DNA of 8,473 bases from an uncultured Gemmatimonadota bacterium (lineage in GTDB: Bacteria; Gemmatimonadota; Gemmatimonadetes; Longimicrobiales; Gaopeijiaceae), in NCBI GenBank assembly GCA_937136445.1, contig CAKZOQ010000637.1, positions 1-8,473 on the forward strand, read 5' to 3'. Below are positions 1-6,195 of the stretch, one piece after another; the first letter of the stretch is position 1; each line of letters starts with the position of its first letter. A program made the translations under genes and the position numbers. Under the pieces are notes generated by a model, which worked only from the letters and a program-made list of their open reading frames with translations, was not told the origin of the DNA and searched no databases.

Positions 1-888
1 CTCGCGGATCTGGACTTGGTGGACCAGGCGGCGGAGGCGGCGGAGGACTCGCTGACGCAGGAGGTGGCCGAGGCTCCCGGCGAGCTCACCCCCCACGAGG
101 TTCGGGCGCGCCTGGCGTCGGACCCCCACGACGTCTCCCTCCACCAGCGGATGGTGGAGCTGGCCTACGGCAGCGGAGCGGAGGAGGACCTGGTGGAGGC
201 CTACACCGGGCTGGCCCGCGCCCTCGAGTGGCAGGACGCCCCCGGTCGGGCCCGCGCCGCCTGGCAGCAGGTGCTGGACGCCGACCCGGGCAACGCCGAC
301 GCCCGCGCCGCCCTCCAGGACGACGATCTTCCCACCGAGCCCGCGCGGGAGGTGGCGGCGAACGAGGACTACGTGGACCTGGGCTCCATGATCCTGGGTG
401 GTCAGGAGGAGAAGACGACTCGCTTCACAGTCGCCTACGAGGAGCCGACGGGGGACGAGGAGGCCGACTTCGCCAAGATGCTGTCCCAGTTCAAGGAGAA
501 GGTCTCGGAGAACCTCGGCGCCGACGACGTGAGCGCCCACCACGACCTGGGCACGGCCTACAAGGAGATGGGGCTGCTGGACGAGGCCATCTCCGAGTTC
601 CAGTCGGCCCTCCGGGCAGATCCCGGCCACCTCCCCACCTACGAGCTCATGGGCCAGACCTTCCTGGAAATGGACCATCCGGACCAAGCCGTCCGGTCGC
701 TGCAGCGGGCTCTGAAGGTGGACTACGGCGTCGAGGACGAGCTCCTCGGCATCTACTACTACCTGGCCCGGGCCCACGAGGAGAAGGGGAACACCGAGGA
801 GGCGCTGGAGTTCTACGACCGCGTCTTCTCGCTGGACATCAACTTCGCCGACGTGACCGAGCGGCTTCGCACGCTCCGCCCGGCATGA
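1..888 (+). CDS. TPR-repeat protein, 5' end outside the window
   Basis: This is the C-terminal 295 residues of a tetratricopeptide-repeat protein. The frame is open from base 1, so the true start is probably upstream; the TTG at 16 is only the first possible start inside the window. An N-proximal helical-repeat stretch (about residues 46-105) contains AWQQVLDADPGNADARAAL, a typical TPR second helix. An acidic linker follows (about 110-175). At least two clear TPR units lie at about 180-285 (HHDLGTAYKEMGLLDEAI, then YYYLARAHEEKGNTEEALEFY). TPRs are protein-docking scaffolds, so no enzymatic role is implied. The visible part has no signal peptide or membrane segment. The gene ends 37 bases before the polyprenyl synthase and is probably co-transcribed with it. 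The partner and precise function are unknown. Confidence 0.85.
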   Translation, partial: LADLDLVDQAAEAAEDSLTQEVAEAPGELTPHEVRARLASDPHDVSLHQRMVELAYGSGAEEDLVEAYTGLARALEWQDAPGRARAAWQQVLDADPGNADARAALQDDDLPTEPAREVAANEDYVDLGSMILGGQEEKTTRFTVAYEEPTGDEEADFAKMLSQFKEKVSENLGADDVSAHHDLGTAYKEMGLLDEAISEFQSALRADPGHLPTYELMGQTFLEMDHPDQAVRSLQRALKVDYGVEDELLGIYYYLARAHEEKGNTEEALEFYDRVFSLDINFADVTERLRTLRPA

Positions 889-925
889 CGCACCTCGACG
901 TGAGTTCCTCCCGCCGGACGCCGGT

Positions 926-1921
926 TTGACCCAGGCCGTACGAGGCGCCCCACCCACGCTCCAATCCATCCAGGCACCCGTCCGGGCTCGCCTGGACCAG
1001 GTGGGGGATGAGCTACGTCGCATCGTCCTCTCGGACTTCCAGCTCATCGAGGAGGTCAACCAGCACCTCCTCTTCCTCCAGGGGAAGCTCTTCCGACCGA
1101 CGCTCCTCCTCCTGGCGGGGGATGCCACCGGAGCCGAGGATGGGACGACCCTGACCCCGGCGGCGGTGGTGGAGTTGGTGCATCTGGCCACCCTGGTGCA
1201 CGACGACGCCGTGGACCACTCGGTGCTGCGTCGCGGCCTTCCCACGGTGAACTCCATCTGGACGCACCAGGTGGCCATCATCATGGGCGACTACCTCTAC
1301 TCCCGGGCGATTTCGGAGCTCACCCGACTGGGCAATGTGGAGGCCCTCGGGGTCCTGGCGCGGGCGGCCAACGAGATGAGCGTGGGGGAGATGCGGCAGC
1401 TCCTCTCCTACGACGCGCTGGACTTCTCCGAAGAGGACTACGATCGCCTCATCGCCGCCAAAACCGCCTCCCTCATGTCGGCCGCCTGCGAGATGGGTGC
1501 CCTGGCCGGCGACGCCGGCTACCGGGAGACCATGGCCCGCTTCGGCCACAACCTGGGGATGGCCTTCCAGATCGCGGACGACCTCCTGGACTACACCGGC
1601 ACCGAGGACGTCACCGGCAAGCCCACGGGCCACGACCTGCGGGAGCGGAAGGTGACGCTTCCGCTGTTGGTGGCTCTGGAGCGGGTGGACGACGCCGAGG
1701 AGGCGCTCATCCGGGAGTTCTTCACCCGGGTCGACCCCTCCGACGAGGAGATCCAGGCTGTGGTGGAGATCGTGGAGCGACGGGGAGGGCTGGAGTACGC
1801 CCGGGACCGGGCGGCCTTCTTCGCCGACCAGGCGGACGAGGCCCTGGCCGAGATCCCCGATGGACCGGCGGTACGAGCTCTGCGCGACGCCGTGTCCTAC
1901 GCGGTGGACCGCCAACGGTGA
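926..1921 (+). CDS. Long-chain polyprenyl diphosphate synthase (trans-type)
   Basis: This enzyme adds isopentenyl diphosphate units head-to-tail to an allylic primer, making the long prenyl diphosphate used for the menaquinone or ubiquinone side chain. Its 331 residues match the family length. Both aspartate-rich motifs are intact: HDDAVD (D93, D94, D97) followed by LRRG, and FQIADDLLDY (D218, D219, D222). The substrate-binding GK is at 53-54 and GKPTGHDLRERKVTLPLL at 231-248. The residue five places before the first Asp is alanine, a small side chain usually linked to long products, so an octaprenyl-to-decaprenyl type (IspB/HepT-like) is inferred rather than shown. The start is a TTG with no good Shine-Dalgarno sequence, so the exact N-terminus is uncertain. 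Residues from about 14 onward look conserved. It sits between the TPR gene and the DUF4321 gene. Confidence 0.93.
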   Translation: MTQAVRGAPPTLQSIQAPVRARLDQVGDELRRIVLSDFQLIEEVNQHLLFLQGKLFRPTLLLLAGDATGAEDGTTLTPAAVVELVHLATLVHDDAVDHSVLRRGLPTVNSIWTHQVAIIMGDYLYSRAISELTRLGNVEALGVLARAANEMSVGEMRQLLSYDALDFSEEDYDRLIAAKTASLMSAACEMGALAGDAGYRETMARFGHNLGMAFQIADDLLDYTGTEDVTGKPTGHDLRERKVTLPLLVALERVDDAEEALIREFFTRVDPSDEEIQAVVEIVERRGGLEYARDRAAFFADQADEALAEIPDGPAVRALRDAVSYAVDRQR

Positions 1922-1934
1922 CGACGGAGCTGCC

Positions 1935-1939
1935 GGAGG
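1935..1939 (+). promoter_or_regulatory. Ribosome binding site for the DUF4321 gene
   Basis: A full GGAGG lies 6 bases before the TTG at 1946. This supports TTG as the real start of the small membrane protein. The same 6-base spacing is seen before tatA, aroQ and the acidic TPR gene. Confidence 0.7.
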
Positions 1940-1945
1940 CCGCCC

Positions 1946-2224
1946 TTGCTCGTTGACACCCGTCGTCGGACCACGGTTCGGCTGGCGTGGACCCTGGTGT
2001 TGGGGTTCTTCCTCGGAGGACTCCTCACCGAACTGGCCGAGACCTTTCTGCCGGACAGCGCGGCCCGGGACTTTCTCACCACTTCGGTGAGCGCCTCCCT
2101 GGGGCCGCTTTCGGTGGACCTGGTGGCCGTGGCCTTCACAGTGGGGCCCCTCACGCTTACTCTGAACGTCCTGACGCTGGTGGGGATCTCGATCGTCGCG
2201 TTCGTCGCGCGGTCCTGGATCTGA
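1946..2224 (+). CDS. DUF4321 family small membrane protein
   Basis: This 92-residue protein has two hydrophobic segments, at about residues 13-30 (LAWTLVLGFFLGGLL) and 72-90 (TLNVLTLVGISIVAFVA). A middle block reads SLGPLSVDLVAVAFTVGPLT. The layout of an N-terminal helix with GxxLGxL, then a PL.VDL...FT.G pattern, then a C-terminal helix, matches what I recall of DUF4321 proteins in Firmicutes and other phyla. Their function is not known. It is probably an inner-membrane protein with two spans. It begins 24 bases after the polyprenyl synthase stop and ends 48 bases before tatA, so it probably belongs to the same transcript. The TTG start is supported by GGAGG at 1935-1939. Family assignment is from memory of the pattern, not a search. 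Confidence 0.75.
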   Translation: MLVDTRRRTTVRLAWTLVLGFFLGGLLTELAETFLPDSAARDFLTTSVSASLGPLSVDLVAVAFTVGPLTLTLNVLTLVGISIVAFVARSWI

Positions 2225-2241
2225 CCGGCTGATCTGAACCA

Positions 2242-2259
2242 GCGGGACAGGCGTCCCGC
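2242..2259 (+). promoter_or_regulatory. Hairpin just upstream of the tatA ribosome binding site
   Basis: The 7-base arms GCGGGAC (2242-2248) and GTCCCGC (2253-2259) pair perfectly around the loop AGGC. The right arm ends 2 bases before the GGAGG of tatA (2262-2266). There is no T-run, so it is not an intrinsic terminator. It could protect the mRNA 5' side or affect ribosome access. The structure is visible, but its role is inferred. Confidence 0.45.
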
Positions 2260-2272
2260 GCGGAGGTATACC

Positions 2273-2716
2273 ATGGGAATCGGCGGCCTGGGCATGGCGG
2301 AGATGGTCCTCATCTTCCTGGTCGTGCTCCTCTTGTTCGGTGCCAAGCGCCTGCCGGAGATCGGCTCGGCGCTCGGAAAGGGAATCCGGGAATTCAAGGG
2401 TTCGGTGCGGGAGATCGAGAACGAGCTCCGCACACCCCCGGAGGCCCAGGGTCCCAAGAAGCCCACGGCGGACCAGAAGGAGGAGGGAGAGCCTCGGCGG
2501 CTCACCGAGGGCACGGTATCGTCCCCGACCCCTACGCCGTCGGAACCGGCCCGCGAAGGGCTCAAGCCCGACCAGACCACGGTTCCGTCCGAAGAGAAGG
2601 GCGCGAGCGGAAGGCAGCTACGGGGTAGGCAGCAGGCAGAACGACAAACGGGCCGGCGGAGCGAATGCTCCGCCGGCCCGTTTGCGTCGTGGGTGGGGTG
2701 TCGGCTGGTCGGCTAA
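2273..2716 (+). CDS. tatA: Sec-independent (Tat) translocase subunit TatA/TatE
   Basis: TatA oligomerises in the cytoplasmic membrane to form the pathway through which TatC-bound, folded twin-arginine precursors cross. The N-terminus is diagnostic: a short hydrophobic helix (about residues 9-22, EMVLIFLVVLLLF), the hinge FGAKRLPE (22-29), and an amphipathic helix (IGSALGKGIREFKGSVREIE, 30-49). A charged, proline-rich cytoplasmic tail follows. The ATG is well placed, with GGAGG at 2262-2266 and 6 bases of spacing. The frame runs to 147 residues. The last 35 or so (from about residue 112) look non-coding in style (Gln, Arg, Cys and Trp rich) and include the terminator hairpin, so the real protein may be shorter. 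E10 occupies the polar position in the membrane helix, where E. coli TatA has Gln. No tatC is in view. Confidence 0.9.
   Translation: MGIGGLGMAEMVLIFLVVLLLFGAKRLPEIGSALGKGIREFKGSVREIENELRTPPEAQGPKKPTADQKEEGEPRRLTEGTVSSPTPTPSEPAREGLKPDQTTVPSEEKGASGRQLRGRQQAERQTGRRSECSAGPFASWVGCRLVG
2645..2684. terminator. Bidirectional intrinsic terminator between tatA and the foldase gene
   Basis: Two 18-base arms (2645-2662 and 2667-2684) are perfectly complementary around a GAAT loop. The core is GGGCCGGCGGAGC, flanked by AAA on the left and TTT on the right. The base can extend with ACGA (2641-2644) pairing TCGT (2687-2690) across a 2-base bulge. The A/T ends give a short U-run on either strand, as expected between converging genes. 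It lies 28 bases past the reverse-strand gene's stop. On the plus strand it lies inside the annotated tatA frame. The U-run is only three bases, so termination strength is uncertain. Confidence 0.8.
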
Positions 2717-4548
2717 AAGCCCATGGGCATCTGGGGTCCGGCAGGTGCCTCGTCGGCGGCCTGCAGGACCTCGGTGCGACGATCCCGGATGGTCGCCGCC
2801 GACCGCAGGGCCTCGATCCATTCCTGGAGACGCTGCTGCTGGAGCTGGGACGCCACCGCCTGCCGCTGCTGTGGCAACTGCTCCCGCCAGGCCAGCGAAT
2901 CGGCCTCCTCCCGTCCCAGGAGCTCCAGGACGAAGACGTTGGATTGGGTCCGCACCGGATCGCTCACCTCACCGACGTCCAGCCCGAAGGCGGCGCCCAC
3001 GGCCGCGTTTTGACGTCCCAGTCCCGGGACGAAGCCCGTCCGGGTGAAGGGACCGGCCTGACGGACCTCGAGGCCGGCGTCGGCGGCTGCGTTGGGCAGC
3101 GCCTCACCACCCCGGATGGCGCTCACCACGGCACCCGCCTCCACCAGAGCGGAGTCCATCTTCTGCTCGGCCAGAAGCCGGGCTCGGATGGTCTCCAGCG
3201 CCTCCGCGAAGGGAAGCACGCCCTCGGGGGTGCTGCTCACCAGCTCCAGGGCGTAGAAGGCCTGCTGATTCTCGAACACCGGGCTCACGTCGCCCACCAG
3301 CGCCTCTTCGAAGGCCCAGTCCGACCCCTCGCCGATCTGGCCGGCGCCGGGGACCAGCGGGAAGTTCTGGTTGATCTGGTGGGTCGTCACCTCCAGGCCG
3401 AGCTCGCTGGCCGCCGAGGCCAGGTTCCGATCCTCCGCCGCGTCCTCAAGGGAGTCGGCGCGGGTCAGCAGGGCGATCTCGCTGGAGTCGCTGCGGGCCA
3501 CCGGAACCAGGATGTGCCGCGCCTGGGCGCTGTCCTGGCCCCATCGATCCTGGACCTCGATGACGTGGAAGCCGAAGCTGGTCTGGACCGGCTCGGTGAG
3601 CTCGCCCACCGGTGCGTCGAAGACGGCGGAATCGAAGGCGGCCACCATCTGGCCCTGTGGGAAGACCCCCAGCTCGCCGCCACCCTGCGCCGAGCCCTCG
3701 TCCGAGGACTCACGGGCCGCCACGTCGGCGAAGTCCGCTCCGTCCAGGAGGTCCTGTCGGATCTCCCGTGCCCGCTCTCGCGAGGCAGCCGTGTCCGCGG
3801 CCGTCGGCGTCTTGTCGAGGACCACGGCTCGTACGGTGGCGCGAGCGGGGACCTGGAAGTCCTCCTCGTGCTCGTCGTAATAGTCCCGCGCCGTCGACTC
3901 CTCCACGGTGAAGAGCTCGTCGGCGTATCGGGTGCTGGGATCCAGCGGGATGTGGCGCACCTCGGCCTGGGCGTTCTGGTCCCGATACATCTGCCAGAGC
4001 TCGGCATCGGAGAGCCAGATCCCGGAGGACACCTGTCGAAGGAGCTTGCCCCTCGGGATCACATCCCGATAGTAGGCCTCCAGGAGGAGAAGCTGATCCT
4101 GGGGAAGCTGGGCCAGGAACTGCTGGTATGCCTGGGCGTCGAAGCGACCCTCCTCGGTGGTGAACTGGGGCCGGAGGTCCTGGGGCGGGCTGAACTGGGC
4201 CGCCTGGCTGATCTCTTCATCCGTCACGGTGATGCCCCGACGATCCAGCTCCTGGCGGATGAGGATCTGATTGACCATCTCGTCGAAGGCGGCATCCTCG
4301 ATGTCCCGATTCTGCTGCGAGGTGATGGGCTCCTCCTGGGAGCCCTGCACCTGGTCGTACAGATTCCGGTAGGCGGCCATGTAGTCCTCGTACATGACGG
4401 GATCGCCGTTTACGCTGCCGATCTCACCGAGGGAGCCGGAGCTCCGGCCGGTGGCATCCATACCCCATTCGAACACCATGAGGGCGACGAAAGCCGCTGC
4501 TGTGAACAGCATGATCGGCTTCGTGGCCTCACGCATCTGACGCATCAT
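2713..4548 (-). CDS. Membrane-anchored parvulin-type peptidyl-prolyl isomerase (PpiD/SurA-like foldase)
   Basis: This protein probably helps newly exported proteins fold at the periplasmic face of the inner membrane, like E. coli PpiD near the Sec translocon. Counting from the ATG at 4548 (611 residues), MMRQMREATKPIM leads into one membrane anchor (about 12-28). A SurA-N-type chaperone region follows (about 43-195, including IEDAAFDEMVNQILIRQELDR). A parvulin domain spans about 235-335, with the conserved GGGELGVFPQGQM and SFGFHVIEV. The tail is long, helical and Gln-rich. The usual first-strand His of parvulins is replaced (VRAVVL), while an ARHILV motif occurs after the domain at 343-348. 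The frame could start upstream at a TTG (4629), but that overlaps the likely promoter; the ATG at 4548 has GGGAG 10 bases before it and gives a normal PpiD N-terminus. The gene stands alone, and its stop overlaps that of tatA. Confidence 0.88.
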   Translation of the reverse strand: MMRQMREATKPIMLFTAAAFVALMVFEWGMDATGRSSGSLGEIGSVNGDPVMYEDYMAAYRNLYDQVQGSQEEPITSQQNRDIEDAAFDEMVNQILIRQELDRRGITVTDEEISQAAQFSPPQDLRPQFTTEEGRFDAQAYQQFLAQLPQDQLLLLEAYYRDVIPRGKLLRQVSSGIWLSDAELWQMYRDQNAQAEVRHIPLDPSTRYADELFTVEESTARDYYDEHEEDFQVPARATVRAVVLDKTPTAADTAASRERAREIRQDLLDGADFADVAARESSDEGSAQGGGELGVFPQGQMVAAFDSAVFDAPVGELTEPVQTSFGFHVIEVQDRWGQDSAQARHILVPVARSDSSEIALLTRADSLEDAAEDRNLASAASELGLEVTTHQINQNFPLVPGAGQIGEGSDWAFEEALVGDVSPVFENQQAFYALELVSSTPEGVLPFAEALETIRARLLAEQKMDSALVEAGAVVSAIRGGEALPNAAADAGLEVRQAGPFTRTGFVPGLGRQNAAVGAAFGLDVGEVSDPVRTQSNVFVLELLGREEADSLAWREQLPQQRQAVASQLQQQRLQEWIEALRSAATIRDRRTEVLQAADEAPAGPQMPMGF

Positions 4549-4600
4549 AAGGCGGCGTCTCCCGCGACCTGCGAACGAGTCTTCATTGGCTAGACCTGAT

Positions 4601-4629
4601 AGTGTAACGTCGACTGGAGGGGCCCTCAA
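4601..4629 (-). promoter_or_regulatory. Probable sigma70-type promoter for the foldase gene
   Basis: On the minus strand, TTGAGG (4629-4624) is followed after exactly 17 bases by TACACT (4606-4601). Each hexamer matches 4 of 6 consensus positions. Transcription would start near 4594, leaving about 46 bases of leader before the ATG at 4548. It is a motif match only. Confidence 0.45.
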
Positions 4630-4697
4630 TCCACCGGGGCCCTGGGTCGGCCTCCTCCTTCAGGTACGGACGGCGGACCCGGGTGGTTCCCGGCTCG

Positions 4698-4727
4698 TTG
4701 ACACTTTTTCGCGGCCTTCCCTATGTT
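4698..4727 (+). promoter_or_regulatory. Probable sigma70-type promoter for the acidic TPR gene and downstream operon
   Basis: A perfect TTGACA (4698-4703) is followed after 18 bases by TATGTT (4722-4727), which matches 4 of 6 positions of TATAAT. This AT-richer patch stands out in very GC-rich surroundings. Transcription would start near 4734, giving a leader of about 67 bases. It would drive the acidic TPR gene and, by read-through, aroQ and perhaps efp-accB-accC. The rest of the 252-base gap (4549-4800) shows GC-rich short repeats such as GGGGCCC, but nothing I can assign. Confidence 0.55.
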
Positions 4728-4790
4728 GCACGGATTCGCCCGGGGGCACTCGACCCGGCGGCGAAACCCGCGTTCCCGTCCCTGACATCC

Positions 4791-4794
4791 GGAG
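4791..4794 (+). promoter_or_regulatory. Ribosome binding site for the acidic TPR gene
   Basis: GGAG sits 6 bases before the GTG at 4801 and supports that GTG as the start. Confidence 0.6.
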
Positions 4795-4800
4795 CTTCCG

Positions 4801-6195
4801 GTGACCGATTCCCTTCAGAGGGAGATTCAGACACTGCGCGAGCTCCACGGGTCGGAACGCGACCCCCACGGCCGGGCCTTCGCCCCCCTGGCGGACGCCC
4901 TCCGGCGCGCCGGACACGTGAAGGAGTCCCTGGCGATCCTCCTCACGGGGCTGAAGGCACACCCGGACTTCGCGTCGGGCCACGTCGTCGCCGCCCGTAC
5001 CTACCTGGACGCCGGGATGGTGGCGGAGGCCGAGCTCTCCGCCCACCGCGTGCTGGAGCTGGACGGCGAGAACGTCGAGGGCCTCCGGCTCCTCTCCCTG
5101 GCGCAAGAGGCCCAGGGGGCCGAACCCGAGGCACGGCGCACCCGACGCCGTCTCCGGGAGCTGGAAGGACCGGCCGAGACCGAGGCCCGGGAGGGATGGT
5201 CCGAGCCGGTGGACGAGTCGGAGAACGAGGCGGCCTCGATGGACGAGCTCTCCCCGGACCCACCGGCACCGGAGGACGCGCCGGGCGATGGCTCGGAGGA
5301 CACGGGGGAGGCGGAGGGGCCGAGCGACCCCGCCGAGGGCGATGCGTTCGTGGAGCTGTCGGCCCTCGCTCCGGATGCGGATTCGGACGAGGAGCCCGCC
5401 GAGGCCGACGCCCCCGACGCGGAGCCCATCGTCGATCTGGACGCCCTGGCCCCAGACGATGCGGAGCCCGTCGGTCTGGACGCCCTGGCCCCGGATGATC
5501 CGGAGCCCGTCGGTCTGGACGCCCTGGCCCCGGACGATCCGGAGGCCGTCGACCTGGACGCCCTGGCTCCCGACGACCCGGAGCCCGTGGATCTGGGCGC
5601 CCTGGCTCCCGACGAGCCGGAGGCCGAGGAAGACGCCGAGGAGCTCGTGGCGTCGGCGGCCCCGGCCCCGGATTCGGTCGCGGGTGAGGAGGCCGAAGAC
5701 GGGCGAGACGAGGAGCAGGCGCCCGCGAAGGACCCGGACCTGGACCCCCACGCGCCCCTTCCCACCCGGACGCTGGCGGACCTCTACGCCCGACAGGGCA
5801 TGACGGACCGGGCGCGTTCGGTCTACCTGCAGCTCCTCCGGGTCACGCCCGAGGATCAGGGCCTGCGGGACCGCATCGCCGCCCTGGAGGGAGAGACGGA
5901 CGAACCCGCGGACGCGGCGGCCCCGTCGAAGGGGGATCGGACCGAGGCCCCCGAGGACCCGACCTCTCTTCCCCCCCTCGAGGACGCGGACCAGGACGAA
6001 GCGGTGGCCTCGGCCATCGGGTGGGGGCCGAAGGACGGGGCCCACGGGCCGACGGTGGATACGCCCTTCGCCTGGACCCAGGATGATCCGGATGCGGCCG
6101 CCGCCGCCGGGCCACCCATCGGCGACTACTTCGACCGGCTTCTGGCCTGGGGCCGCGACGACGACGAGGCCCGGGACGCCGGAGGCGGTTCGTGA
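4801..6195 (+). CDS. Acidic TPR protein with an internal 13-residue repeat
   Basis: This 464-residue, strongly acidic protein has helical repeats at both ends. Residues 1-120 hold TPR-like pairs (KESLAILLTGLKAHPDFASG, then AGMVAEAELSAHRVLELDGE). Residues 125-317 are a disordered Asp/Glu/Pro/Ala linker containing five 13-residue units around LDALAPDDPEP (211-275) and a degenerate copy near 184-192. A third TPR-like pair is at 318-364 (LADLYARQGMTDRARSVYLQLL). The C-terminus has an isolated amphipathic motif, YFDRLLAW (443-450), which could be a docking peptide. There is no signal peptide or membrane span, so it is probably cytoplasmic or a partner at the membrane surface. The function is unknown; a scaffold or adaptor is plausible. 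The gene overlaps aroQ by 4 bases (GTGA), so the two are translationally coupled. It starts with GTG. Confidence 0.85.
   Translation: MTDSLQREIQTLRELHGSERDPHGRAFAPLADALRRAGHVKESLAILLTGLKAHPDFASGHVVAARTYLDAGMVAEAELSAHRVLELDGENVEGLRLLSLAQEAQGAEPEARRTRRRLRELEGPAETEAREGWSEPVDESENEAASMDELSPDPPAPEDAPGDGSEDTGEAEGPSDPAEGDAFVELSALAPDADSDEEPAEADAPDAEPIVDLDALAPDDAEPVGLDALAPDDPEPVGLDALAPDDPEAVDLDALAPDDPEPVDLGALAPDEPEAEEDAEELVASAAPAPDSVAGEEAEDGRDEEQAPAKDPDLDPHAPLPTRTLADLYARQGMTDRARSVYLQLLRVTPEDQGLRDRIAALEGETDEPADAAAPSKGDRTEAPEDPTSLPPLEDADQDEAVASAIGWGPKDGAHGPTVDTPFAWTQDDPDAAAAAGPPIGDYFDRLLAWGRDDDEARDAGGGS
5431..5625 (+). repeat. Five tandem 39-bp units inside the acidic TPR gene
   Basis: The units start at 5431, 5470, 5509, 5548 and 5587, each 39 bases with no spacer. 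Each encodes V-[DG]-L-[DG]-A-L-A-P-D-[DE]-[AP]-E-[PA]. The core GACGCCCTGG recurs, with third-position and a few amino-acid changes. Because the length is a multiple of three, gain or loss of units keeps the frame. A diverged ancestor-like copy (VELSALAPD) is encoded just upstream near 5350. Confidence 0.9.
6181..6185 (+). promoter_or_regulatory. Ribosome binding site for aroQ
   Basis: A full GGAGG inside the end of the TPR gene lies 6 bases before the GTG at 6192. It decides the aroQ start. Confidence 0.65.

Noticed and set aside
228..929. A plus-frame product rich in Arg/Gly/Pro overlapping the first TPR gene, including a small ATG frame at 885-929
   Set aside because: The composition is that of an out-of-frame GC-rich shadow. 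The 14-codon end piece has no ribosome site or similarity.
1897..2580. A 227-codon minus-strand frame opposite the DUF4321 gene and tatA
   Set aside because: It is Ser/Arg-rich with no domain, and opposite two recognisable membrane-protein genes.
2665..4593. A 642-codon open frame on the plus strand opposite the foldase gene
   Set aside because: It is an antisense shadow of a GC-rich gene. Its product is Gly/His/Leu/Arg-rich with no recognisable domain, while the reverse strand encodes a clear foldase.
4660..6045. A 461-codon minus-strand frame with repeats opposite the acidic TPR gene
   Set aside because: Its apparent repeats are the antisense reading of the 39-bp units. The plus strand has a promoter, a ribosome site and TPR motifs.
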